A stretch of 5,678 nt of DNA, taken from the NCBI GenBank assembly GCA_947625455.1, contig CANQOJ010000145.1, forward strand, positions 1-5,678, written 5' to 3'. Every line of letters starts with the position of its first letter. Positions within the stretch are counted from its first letter, which is position 1. Positions 1 through 4,789 of this stretch are shown piece by piece. This DNA is from an uncultured Clostridia bacterium. Its GTDB lineage: Bacteria; Bacillota; Clostridia; Oscillospirales; Ruminococcaceae. Below the pieces are notes generated by a model. It did not search any database and was not told where the DNA came from. It was given only the letters and a program-made list of their open reading frames with translations. The translations under genes and the position numbers were made by a program.

Positions 1-449
1 TGCGAACGCAAACCCTTGCCCAAGTCCTCAAGACCTGCGCCGATAGTAAGACCGTCCTCGGAGAAAGCGGACTGCGAACGTCCGTAAACTATCTGGAGGA
101 ACAGCTCACGCATTGCGGTGTTTATCGCGTCGCATACCAGGTCGGTATTGAGCGCTTCGAGAATGGTTCTGCCGGGGAGTATTTCAGCCGCCATAGCCGC
201 GGAGTGCGTCATGCCCGAACAGCCGATGGTTTCAACGAGAGCCTCCTGTATAACGCCGCCCTTTACGTTGAGCGAAAGCTTGCATGTTCCCTGTTGAGGA
301 GCGCACCAGCCTATACCGTGAGTAAAACCGTTGATGTCCGAAATCTCCTTTGCCTTAACCCACTTAGCTTCTTCGGGGATAGGCGCAGCGCCGTGTGCAA
401 CGCCCTGTGCCACAGGACACATTGCTTCGACTTCGTTAGAATAAGTCAT
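1..449 (-). CDS. NifU-like iron-sulfur cluster scaffold protein, 5' part (149 codons)
   Basis: Reading the minus strand from ATG at 449-447 gives 149 codons open to the window edge. The start follows AAGGAG (463-458) with an 8-nt gap and a consensus promoter. The protein begins MTYSNEVEAMCPVAQGVAHG. It has Cys at residues 11, 49, 56, 77 and 106. The run GCSGMTHSAAMAAEILPGRT (76-95) resembles the GCGxxxASSSxxxExxxGK block of NifU/IscU N-terminal domains, so Cys77 would be the second cluster ligand and Cys56 the first; the third should lie beyond the edge. The inferred role is cytosolic assembly or transfer of Fe-S clusters. Clostridia carry a divergent NifU-like family of roughly 220-240 aa (from memory), often beside a GGGtGRT-family gene, which would be the expected neighbour to the left. 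The family assignment is good; the biochemical function is inferred. Confidence 0.8.
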   Translation of the reverse strand, partial: MTYSNEVEAMCPVAQGVAHGAAPIPEEAKWVKAKEISDINGFTHGIGWCAPQQGTCKLSLNVKGGVIQEALVETIGCSGMTHSAAMAAEILPGRTILEALNTDLVCDAINTAMRELFLQIVYGRSQSAFSEDGLTIGAGLEDLGKGLRS

Positions 450-477
450 TTAAATTTCTCCTTTTTTCCTATATTTA

Positions 478-490
478 GCAGATAATCTGC
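478..490. promoter_or_regulatory. 13-bp perfect palindrome in the NifU-like leader
   Basis: GCAGATAATCTGC has two 6-bp half-sites around a single central base. It lies about 5 to 17 nt downstream of the predicted transcription start and upstream of the ribosome site. The position suits a repressor operator (inference). As RNA only a 4-bp stem could form, so a DNA site is more likely than a hairpin. No regulator is identified. Confidence 0.35.
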
Positions 491-501
491 CATACACTCA
501 T

Positions 502-530
502 ATTATACAATATTTTTCTCAATATTTCAA
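502..530 (-). promoter_or_regulatory. Sigma-A promoter of the NifU-like gene
   Basis: On the minus strand, -35 TTGAAA (530-525), a 17-nt spacer, and a perfect -10 TATAAT (507-502). The start of transcription should fall near 495, giving a leader of about 45 nt before the ATG at 449. A second, weaker candidate lies upstream, with TAAAAT at 540-535 preceded by GTGG. Confidence 0.8.
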
Positions 531-574
531 GTACATTTTACCACGCAATTTACAACTTCAGCAAATTTTTGCTT

Positions 575-691
575 CTAGAAGCCAGAAAATAAGAAGCTAG
601 ATGCTAGAGTTTGGATTAAAACAAGATTTCCTCTTCAAACCCTGTTTTGATTTCAACTCTAGCCTCTAGCATCTAAATTTCTAGCTTCTAG
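575..691. repeat. Palindromic intergenic element A1 (117 bp)
   Basis: There are two 51-bp arms (575-625 and 641-691) in inverted orientation around a 15-nt loop (626-640). The outer ends are CTAGAAG / CTTCTAG, and the arms are rich in CTAGA units. A full second copy of identical length lies at 2534-2650, in the opposite arm orientation. The element contains no ORF and sits between the divergent promoters of the NifU-like and PAP2 genes. No target-site duplication is evident. The form is MITE- or REPIN-like; the mobilising enzyme is unknown. Confidence 0.85.
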
Positions 692-704
692 GCGCGATTG
701 CCTA

Positions 705-733
705 TTGAAATTTGTTGGAAATTGTGGTAAAAT
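705..733 (+). promoter_or_regulatory. Sigma-A promoter of the PAP2 phosphatase gene
   Basis: -35 TTGAAA (705-710), a 17-nt spacer, and -10 TAAAAT (728-733) in the context TTGTGGTAAAAT. The -35 begins only 13 bp after the end of repeat A1. The leader to the ATG at 783 is about 43 nt and carries GGAGG at 772-776, 6 nt before the start. Confidence 0.75.
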
Positions 734-782
734 GTAAATATGGTTTTGTATCAATACTATTATTATAAATCGGAGGTAATTT

Positions 783-1676
783 ATGGAATTTCTGCATATG
801 TTGGAGAATATCCGCACGCAGTTTGGCGACTTATTCTTTTCGGTGCTGACTTTTCTCGGAGGAGAAGCGGCGGTTATTGTTTTGTTCGCGGTGAATTTTT
901 GGTGCATTGACAAAAATCTTGCGTATGACATAGGATTTTCGTTCTTTTCATCTGCAACAGTTATCCAAAACATAAAGATTACAGCGCGCGTACCACGCCC
1001 GTTTGTGCGCGATACAACGCTTAAACCCGTTGAAGCCGCGCTTGGCGGCGCGACGGGATATTCATTCCCCAGCGGGCATACCCAGACTTCGGCGTCGGTG
1101 TTTATACCGTGTGCGGTGAGGTTGAGGAAAAAATGGTGGCTGTCGGCAATATGCGTGCTTATGATAGTACTGACGGGATTTTCAAGGCTGTATCTAGGTG
1201 TACATACGCCAGAAGATGTTTTGTGCGGATTTTTGTCTGCGGCAGCATGCGCGGCGGTTATAATATTCCTTAGAGCGAAATTCAGTGATAAATGGATAAC
1301 TCCCGCGGCGTATGTGCTTATTGCAGGCGCACTAGGCTCGATAATCTACGGCGTTGTACTAAACACCTCGAATGTCATAACAACCGAGTTTCTCGCCGAT
1401 ACCGTGAAAAATGCGGCGGCTTGTCTGGGATTTGCGGCAGGCACAATTCTGGAGCGCAAATTTGCAAACTTTAACCCGACAGGCACGAAATTCAAGCAGG
1501 GACTTGTCCGCTTTCTTATAGGCGCGGCAGTCGGACTGCTTCTGATGTATGGACCGAAGCTTTTGTATTCGGGAATACTTGTGCTTGACGGACTGCGTTA
1601 TTTTGCGGCAATATTCTGGCTTGTGTTCATATATCCGCTGATATTGAGCAAAATGAAAAGCAAAAAATCAATGTAA
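783..1676 (+). CDS. PAP2-family membrane phosphatase
   Basis: This is an integral membrane phosphatase of the type-2 phosphatidic acid phosphatase superfamily (297 aa). All three signature motifs are intact: K65-x6-R72-P73, PSGH at 96-99, and S134-R135-x5-H141-x3-D145. His99 and His141 are the expected phospho-acceptor and nucleophile-activating residues. Hydrophobic segments lie near residues 18-40, 46-62, 116-133, 146-163, 172-190, 205-222, 242-260 and 268-288. About 150 residues therefore follow the catalytic core, forming a C-terminal membrane extension that the smallest PAP2 proteins lack. The substrate cannot be read from sequence; undecaprenyl pyrophosphate, phosphatidate or phosphatidylglycerol phosphate are family possibilities. 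The start is fixed by GGAGG 6 nt upstream. The gene is monocistronic, and its TAA overlaps the convergent mntP end. Confidence 0.92.
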   Translation: MEFLHMLENIRTQFGDLFFSVLTFLGGEAAVIVLFAVNFWCIDKNLAYDIGFSFFSSATVIQNIKITARVPRPFVRDTTLKPVEAALGGATGYSFPSGHTQTSASVFIPCAVRLRKKWWLSAICVLMIVLTGFSRLYLGVHTPEDVLCGFLSAAACAAVIIFLRAKFSDKWITPAAYVLIAGALGSIIYGVVLNTSNVITTEFLADTVKNAAACLGFAAGTILERKFANFNPTGTKFKQGLVRFLIGAAVGLLLMYGPKLLYSGILVLDGLRYFAAIFWLVFIYPLILSKMKSKKSM

Positions 1677-2234
1677 TATTCCCAAACCCTCCAGCAATAT
1701 CTTCACGCCGAGCAAGACGAGGATAATTCCTCCGATAAGCTCGGCTTTTGATTTGTATTTCGCGCCGAAGAGAGAGCCGATTTTAATTCCGAATGCCGAC
1801 AGCGTAAACGTGACCGCGCCGATAAGCAGAATTGCGGGCAATATCTTCACATCAAGAAACGCAAACGTCACCCCTACCGCAAGCGCGTCAATGCTTGTCG
1901 CAAGAGCAAGCAGAAGCATTGTCGCGGGTTTCATTGAATTACCGCTGTAATCTTCTTCGTCATTTCCAAAGGACTCCTTTATCATGTTTCCGCCGATTAT
2001 TGACAACAGCACAAACGCAATCCAGTGCGAAAACCTTGATACAATCCCCGAAAATCCCACGCCAAGCAAATATCCAAGCAGCGGCATCAGCGCCTGAAAT
2101 CCGCCAAACCATGCGCCCGCGCAGGTCATATCCCCCGCTCTTATTCTGCCGACCGAAAGTCCCTTGCATACCGAAACCGCGAATGCGTCCATTGAAAGCC
2201 CAACCGCAAGTATAAATAATTCCACAATGCCCAT
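1668..2234 (-). CDS. mntP: Manganese efflux pump MntP
   Basis: A 188-aa inner-membrane protein of the MntP (YebN/DUF204) family, which exports Mn(II) and protects against manganese excess. It shows the family's internal two-fold repeat: GLSMDAFAVSVCKG near residues 12-25 and ATSIDALAVGVTF near 112-124. Each half carries an intramembrane Asp (Asp16 and Asp116), and GGNMIKES follows the third helix (81-88). Six hydrophobic helices can be drawn (about 4-24, 36-56, 66-84, 103-123, 131-151 and 165-185). An acidic NDEEDYSGN loop at 91-99 divides the halves. Length is normal. The start is supported by AAAGGA (2250-2245), 10 nt upstream. I see no convincing manganese riboswitch in the leader. The TGA at 1670-1668 overlaps the PAP2 gene tail to tail. 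Confidence 0.93.
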   Translation of the reverse strand: MGIVELFILAVGLSMDAFAVSVCKGLSVGRIRAGDMTCAGAWFGGFQALMPLLGYLLGVGFSGIVSRFSHWIAFVLLSIIGGNMIKESFGNDEEDYSGNSMKPATMLLLALATSIDALAVGVTFAFLDVKILPAILLIGAVTFTLSAFGIKIGSLFGAKYKSKAELIGGIILVLLGVKILLEGLGILH

Positions 2235-2379
2235 TCAATATATGTCCTTTCGTTTTTCACGAAATAAGCCGTATTTTTAATGTATTTTTCAACGTCCGCA
2301 GATTGTGATTTTTTACTAAATTATCTATATGCTTGGCAGTTGATTTTTATTATATGTTGGGCAGAGGTGGTTTTCCCCT
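2235..2379. other. mntP upstream region, no gene
   Basis: This 145-bp stretch between mntP and repeat B1 has no coding signal. On the minus strand it holds the mntP ribosome site (2250-2245) and an isolated TATAAT (2354-2349) with no acceptable -35 at 16-18 bp, so the mntP promoter is not resolved. mntP could be transcribed from that weak site or by read-through from pfp across the repeats. Confidence 0.5.
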
Positions 2380-2499
2380 TGCTGTCAGTTGACAGTGTAC
2401 AGTGGACAGTATACAGTTGCAGTATCTGCGCATTATGCGTGAATAATGCGCGGATACCTTTACTGATTACTGTACATTGTCCACTGTCAACTGACAACA
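2380..2499. repeat. Palindromic intergenic element B1 (120 bp)
   Basis: A long imperfect palindrome: the left arm from 2380 and the right arm to 2499 share an outer CAGTTGACAGTG-type sequence. They close on a GC-rich inner hairpin (2423-2436 pairing with 2443-2456, one mismatch, 6-nt loop). Parts recur in B2: 2396-2429 matches 5343-5376 at 32 of 34 positions, and 2472-2493 matches 5522-5543 exactly. It has no coding content; the small ORF across it is fortuitous. Confidence 0.85.
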
Positions 2500-2528
2500 G
2501 AGCGTAAACCCTAAAAGGATTTACGCTC
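2500..2528 (-). repeat. C-type hairpin, copy 1
   Basis: GAGCGTAAACCC (2500-2511) pairs with GGATTTACGCTC (2517-2528) around TAAAA. The single mismatch (C2509/A2519) becomes a G-U pair in minus-strand RNA, so the fold is better in that direction, downstream of pfp. No T-run follows on either strand, so it is not called a terminator. Confidence 0.65.
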
Positions 2529-2533
2529 CCCTG

Positions 2534-2650
2534 CTAGAAGCTAGAATTTAAGAGGCTAGAGGCTAGAGTTGAAATCAAAACAAGCTTTCCTTTTTAAGCC
2601 TTGTTTTAGTCCAAACTCTAGCCTCTAACTTCTTAATCTCTAGTTTCTAG
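2534..2650. repeat. Palindromic intergenic element A2 (117 bp)
   Basis: Same architecture and exact length as A1: 51-bp arms (2534-2584 and 2600-2650), a 15-nt loop (2585-2599) and CTAG ends. Its left arm contains GAGTTGAAATCAAAAC, found exactly in the reverse complement of A1's right arm. Its right arm matches A1's left arm. The loops, however, agree in direct orientation (11 of 15). It separates two C-type hairpins, suggesting insertion into an earlier repeat cluster. Confidence 0.87.
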
Positions 2651-2655
2651 AAGTT

Positions 2656-2687
2656 GAGCGTACAACTCCTAATGGTTTTGTACGCTC
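2656..2687. repeat. C-type hairpin, copy 2
   Basis: GAGCGTACAA (2656-2665) and TTGTACGCTC (2678-2687) form a perfect 10-bp stem. The right flank TTTCAAAACAATC (2694-2706) is identical to that of the terminator copy at 5447-5459, so this is the same module with changed inner bases. No clear T-run follows. Confidence 0.65.
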
Positions 2688-2712
2688 TCCTAATTTCAAA
2701 ACAATCATATCC

Positions 2713-2729
2713 GCCGCGAAGCGGCACCA
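2713..2729. repeat. D module: GC-rich mini-hairpin
   Basis: GCCGC-GAA-GCGGC (2713-2725) followed by ACC. The 15-nt string CCGCGAAGCGGCACC recurs exactly at 5468-5482, in both cases just downstream of a C-type hairpin and TTTCAAAACAATC. It is part of a repeated C-D unit. Confidence 0.65.
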
Positions 2730-2731
2730 TG

Positions 2732-2781
2732 TCTAGCCTCTAGCCTCTTAAATTCTATCCTCTTAGAAATCCGGCTTCTAG
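2732..2781. repeat. Half-copy of element A (A3) ending on the pfp stop
   Basis: Positions 2732-2757 are an exact 26-nt reverse complement of 2542-2567 in A2. After 17 unrelated bases, CTTCTAG (2775-2781) restores the outer end of the element. The opposite arm is absent. The terminal CTAG (2778-2781) supplies the TAG stop of pfp, which reads on the minus strand. Confidence 0.7.
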
Positions 2782-4004
2782 TCAAGGAACAGATGTCTGG
2801 GCAGACCGTCAACCATAAACGGAGAAAGTTCGCCGATTATAAGCGGGCGCGCATACTCTGCAAAATCCTTTGAAACATAAGTTCCGTCATTTATGATCCA
2901 CTCGTCGGGAACCATTTTCGCAACGTTTGCAACAGCTGACGCAGGGCATGAAGATGTTTTAAGCTGATACGGGTTGTTTGAAATTCTCTCAAACGTTATC
3001 ATCTTGCCCGTTTCGCCGTTGAGCGCAAGCTGAACGCCGTCTGCGCCTGCCGTAAACGCTTCGGTTATATCACGGCGCGATACAAGGTGCGACGCGCATC
3101 TTTGAAGAGTCGAGAACACGATACCTCTTGACTTTACGCCCGTTTCACCGCCGATAAAGTCCGCAAGATACAGCGCGGTACCGCCAAGCGTTTTATGACC
3201 GAATGCGTCCTCTGTCATTGAACGTCTGTTCGCTTCGCAGACATACTTTCCGTCAGCAGTCTTTATGCCCTCTGAAACCGCGATAGTAATGACTTTCTTT
3301 TCCTTGCGTATAGCGTCAATCTTCTTCATGAACTTGTCATAATCGAAAACCTTTTCCGGCAGGCAAATAATGTCAGGTCCCGCGCAGTCTTCCGACCTTG
3401 AAAGCGTAGCCGCGCAAGTAAGCCAGCCCGCGTCGCGTCCCATGATTTCAACAACGTTAATGCTGTCGGTGCTGTAAGTAGTAGCGTCGCGGATAATTTC
3501 TTTCATCGCCGCGGCTATGTACTTTGCCGCGCTTCCGTAACCGGGGGTATGGTCAGTGCAGGCAAGGTCGTTGTCGATAGTCTTGGGGATACCGATAAAC
3601 GTAATATCGCTCTTGATTATCTCGGAGTATTTCGACAGCTTGTCGATAGTATCCATTGAGTCGTTTCCGCCGATATAGAAGAAGTGTTTAATATCCATTT
3701 TCTTCAAAATGGCGAAAATTCTCTTGTATGTTTCCTCGTCCTTTGTGAAATCGGGGAGTTTATAACGGCAAGTACCGAGGAAAGACGACGGCGTGCGCTT
3801 TAAAAGTTCAATATCGAGGTCATTTTTAACGTAATCCGACATCTCGATAAAGTTTTCCTTTAAAAGTCCCTCAATACCGTTTCTCATTCCGTAAACATGC
3901 GGACAGCCTGCGTCCTTTGCGGTTTTAAAGACGCCGACAAGGCTTGAATTGATAACCGAGGTAGGACCGCCCGACTGACCTACTACAACATTTCCAAGCT
4001 GCAT
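2778..4004 (-). CDS. pfp: Pyrophosphate-dependent 6-phosphofructokinase
   Basis: A cytosolic glycolytic enzyme that phosphorylates fructose 6-phosphate reversibly, here predicted to use pyrophosphate (408 aa). The start MQLGNVVVGQSGGPTSVINS is chosen because GGAGG (4017-4013) lies 8 nt before this ATG. An in-frame ATG at 4025 would place that ribosome site inside the gene. Key motifs: the N-terminal GQSGGPTSVIN nucleotide/PPi loop (9-19); GGNDS (112-116), where Asp115 takes the place of the Gly that admits ATP; PKTIDND (140-146), with Lys141 marking PPi enzymes and Asp144 the catalytic base; and MGRDAGW (188-194). Asp plus Lys at these two sites is the accepted PPi signature, though donor preference remains a prediction. 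The gene has its own promoter, and its stop lies in a repeat end. Confidence 0.93.
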   Translation of the reverse strand: MQLGNVVVGQSGGPTSVINSSLVGVFKTAKDAGCPHVYGMRNGIEGLLKENFIEMSDYVKNDLDIELLKRTPSSFLGTCRYKLPDFTKDEETYKRIFAILKKMDIKHFFYIGGNDSMDTIDKLSKYSEIIKSDITFIGIPKTIDNDLACTDHTPGYGSAAKYIAAAMKEIIRDATTYSTDSINVVEIMGRDAGWLTCAATLSRSEDCAGPDIICLPEKVFDYDKFMKKIDAIRKEKKVITIAVSEGIKTADGKYVCEANRRSMTEDAFGHKTLGGTALYLADFIGGETGVKSRGIVFSTLQRCASHLVSRRDITEAFTAGADGVQLALNGETGKMITFERISNNPYQLKTSSCPASAVANVAKMVPDEWIINDGTYVSKDFAEYARPLIIGELSPFMVDGLPRHLFLD

Positions 4005-4012
4005 AATAATTA

Positions 4013-4017
4013 CCTCC
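4013..4017 (-). promoter_or_regulatory. Ribosome binding site fixing the pfp start
   Basis: GGAGG on the minus strand, 8 nt before the ATG at 4004-4002. It lies inside the longer open frame that begins at 4025, so it argues against that longer start. Confidence 0.8.
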
Positions 4018-4034
4018 AACTTCATTTTAAAATT

Positions 4035-4047
4035 AAGGTTTCACCTT
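4035..4047 (-). promoter_or_regulatory. Small hairpin at the 5' end of the pfp transcript
   Basis: On the minus strand, AAGGT-GAA-ACCTT (4047-4035) starts about one base from the predicted transcription start near 4048. A 5'-terminal stem of this kind could shield mRNA from 5'-dependent decay (inference). Confidence 0.35.
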
Positions 4048-4054
4048 TAAAAAC

Positions 4055-4083
4055 ATTTTATCACAAATACATCTGTTTGTCAA
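4055..4083 (-). promoter_or_regulatory. Sigma-A promoter of pfp
   Basis: On the minus strand, a perfect -35 TTGACA (4083-4078), a 17-nt spacer, and -10 TAAAAT (4060-4055) in the context TTGTGATAAAAT. The leader is about 44 nt. Confidence 0.85.
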
Positions 4084-4188
4084 GGGAATAATAGTTAAAA
4101 TCTACAAAACCGACGATAAAAGTAAAAAATACTTGTGAATAAAGACGAATAAATTTAACGTTTGTAATTAAATTGACAGCTGCGGTAC

Positions 4189-4217
4189 TTGAAATAAAAG
4201 GAAATTTGTGGTACAAT
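4189..4217 (+). promoter_or_regulatory. Sigma-A promoter of the barstar-like gene
   Basis: -35 TTGAAA (4189-4194), a 17-nt spacer, and -10 TACAAT (4212-4217) in the context TTGTGGTACAAT. It is nearly identical in design to the PAP2 promoter. It faces away from the pfp promoter, with about 105 bp between the two -35 boxes. Confidence 0.8.
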
Positions 4218-4243
4218 ATAAATAAGACCATTTGAAGAAATCT

Positions 4244-4249
4244 GGAGGG
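4244..4249 (+). promoter_or_regulatory. Ribosome binding site fixing the barstar-like start
   Basis: GGAGGG lies only 3 nt before the ATG at 4253, a tight spacing. A TTG at 4232 is in frame but sits upstream of this site and has no ribosome site of its own, so the ATG is preferred. Confidence 0.65.
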
Positions 4250-4252
4250 CAT

Positions 4253-4651
4253 ATGACAAGACTTATTATTGACGGCGGGAGATTTTCGGACATTGACGGG
4301 TTTTTTGAAGAAGCGGGGCGCGTTATGACAAAGGACTTTGAGGGGAATACAGGGCATAATTTCTCTGCATTTCACGATTTGCTCCGCGGGGGATTTGGAG
4401 TATATGAATACGGCGAGAGGGCGGAGTTTGTGTGGGTAAATTCCGAAAAGAGCAGGATTGACTTGGGGTATGATGAAACAGCGCGCTATTATGAAAAACT
4501 GCTTAGAAAATGCCACCCGTCTAACCGCGAAAGGATAAGCGAAAAGCTGGCAAAAGCAAAAAATCACGAGGGAAAAACGTTGTTTGATATTATCGTTGAT
4601 GAATTTAACGACAAGTCTGACGCTTATGACCATATTCTTACTTTAGAGTGA
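4253..4651 (+). CDS. Barstar-family (ribonuclease inhibitor-like) protein
   Basis: A 132-aa soluble protein, somewhat longer than classical barstar (about 90 aa). The N-terminal half follows the barstar fold: strand TRLIIDGGRF (2-11), helix DIDGFFEEAGRVM (13-25), then GHNFSAFHDLLRGGFG (34-49). The last aligns with the barstar NLDALWDCL segment, placing Asn36 on barstar Asn33 and Asp42 on the barnase-contacting Asp39. A second half (about 57-132) continues with WVNSEKSRIDLG and a charged, Lys/Glu-rich C-terminus. Barstar binds and blocks a barnase-type ribonuclease, but no RNase gene is visible here, so this is an orphan in the window and its partner is unknown. It is transcribed alone from the promoter at 4189-4217. 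No clear terminator follows; the gap to hpf is 138 bp. Confidence 0.8.
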   Translation: MTRLIIDGGRFSDIDGFFEEAGRVMTKDFEGNTGHNFSAFHDLLRGGFGVYEYGERAEFVWVNSEKSRIDLGYDETARYYEKLLRKCHPSNRERISEKLAKAKNHEGKTLFDIIVDEFNDKSDAYDHILTLE

Positions 4652-4713
4652 AAAATTAGCAGAGAAATTTTCATTGATTTTTTGTTAAAAATAGCTAAAA
4701 TTTTCATAGACTA

Positions 4714-4742
4714 TTGCAAATTTTCTAAAAATATGCTAATAT
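4714..4742 (+). promoter_or_regulatory. Promoter of hpf, with extended -10
   Basis: -35 TTGCAA (4714-4719), a 17-nt spacer, and -10 TAATAT (4737-4742) preceded by TGC (4734-4736), an extended -10. A small stem AGGC-AATA-GCCT (4749-4760) begins at about the predicted transcription start. Confidence 0.7.
4719..4733 (+). promoter_or_regulatory. CodY-like box inside the hpf promoter (tentative)
   Basis: AATTTTCTAAAAATA matches the CodY consensus AATTTTCWGAAAATT at 13 of 15 positions. It overlaps the -35 end and fills most of the spacer up to the -10. Binding there would block RNA polymerase in nutrient-rich cells. The region is AT-rich, so a chance match is quite possible. Confidence 0.3.
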
Positions 4743-4789
4743 TAAATAAGGCAATAGCCTAATACTTAAATCGGAAGAGGGTTTAGCTT

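Noticed and set aside
204..485. Open frame of 93 codons on the plus strand
   Set aside because: It is antisense to the NifU-like gene, which has a promoter, ribosome site and recognisable motifs; this frame has none.
659..973. Open frame of 104 codons on the minus strand
   Set aside because: It is antisense to the start of the PAP2 gene and extends through its promoter into repeat A1.
2349..2377. mntP promoter built on TATAAT at 2354-2349
   Set aside because: The -10 is perfect, but the -35 region at 17 bp reads GGGAAA and there is no TG extension, so it is not called.
2235..2400. Possible manganese (yybP-ykoY) riboswitch before mntP
   Set aside because: The minus strand has a purine run AAGGGGAAAA near 2379-2370, but I cannot find the conserved GGGGAGUAG loop and its partner, nor a terminator next to the start.
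2280..2507. Open frame of 75 codons on the plus strand
   Set aside because: Most of it is translated repeat B1 sequence, it has no ribosome site, and its product resembles nothing.
2380..2781. CRISPR array
   Set aside because: The repeats are inverted palindromes of unequal spacing, not direct repeats with regular unique spacers, and no cas gene is present.
4061..4633. Open frame of 190 codons on the minus strand
   Set aside because: It covers the barstar-like gene in antisense and runs through the pfp and barstar promoters; no ribosome site or family features.
4652..4710. Terminator after the barstar-like gene
   Set aside because: T-runs are present, but no stable GC-containing stem precedes them.
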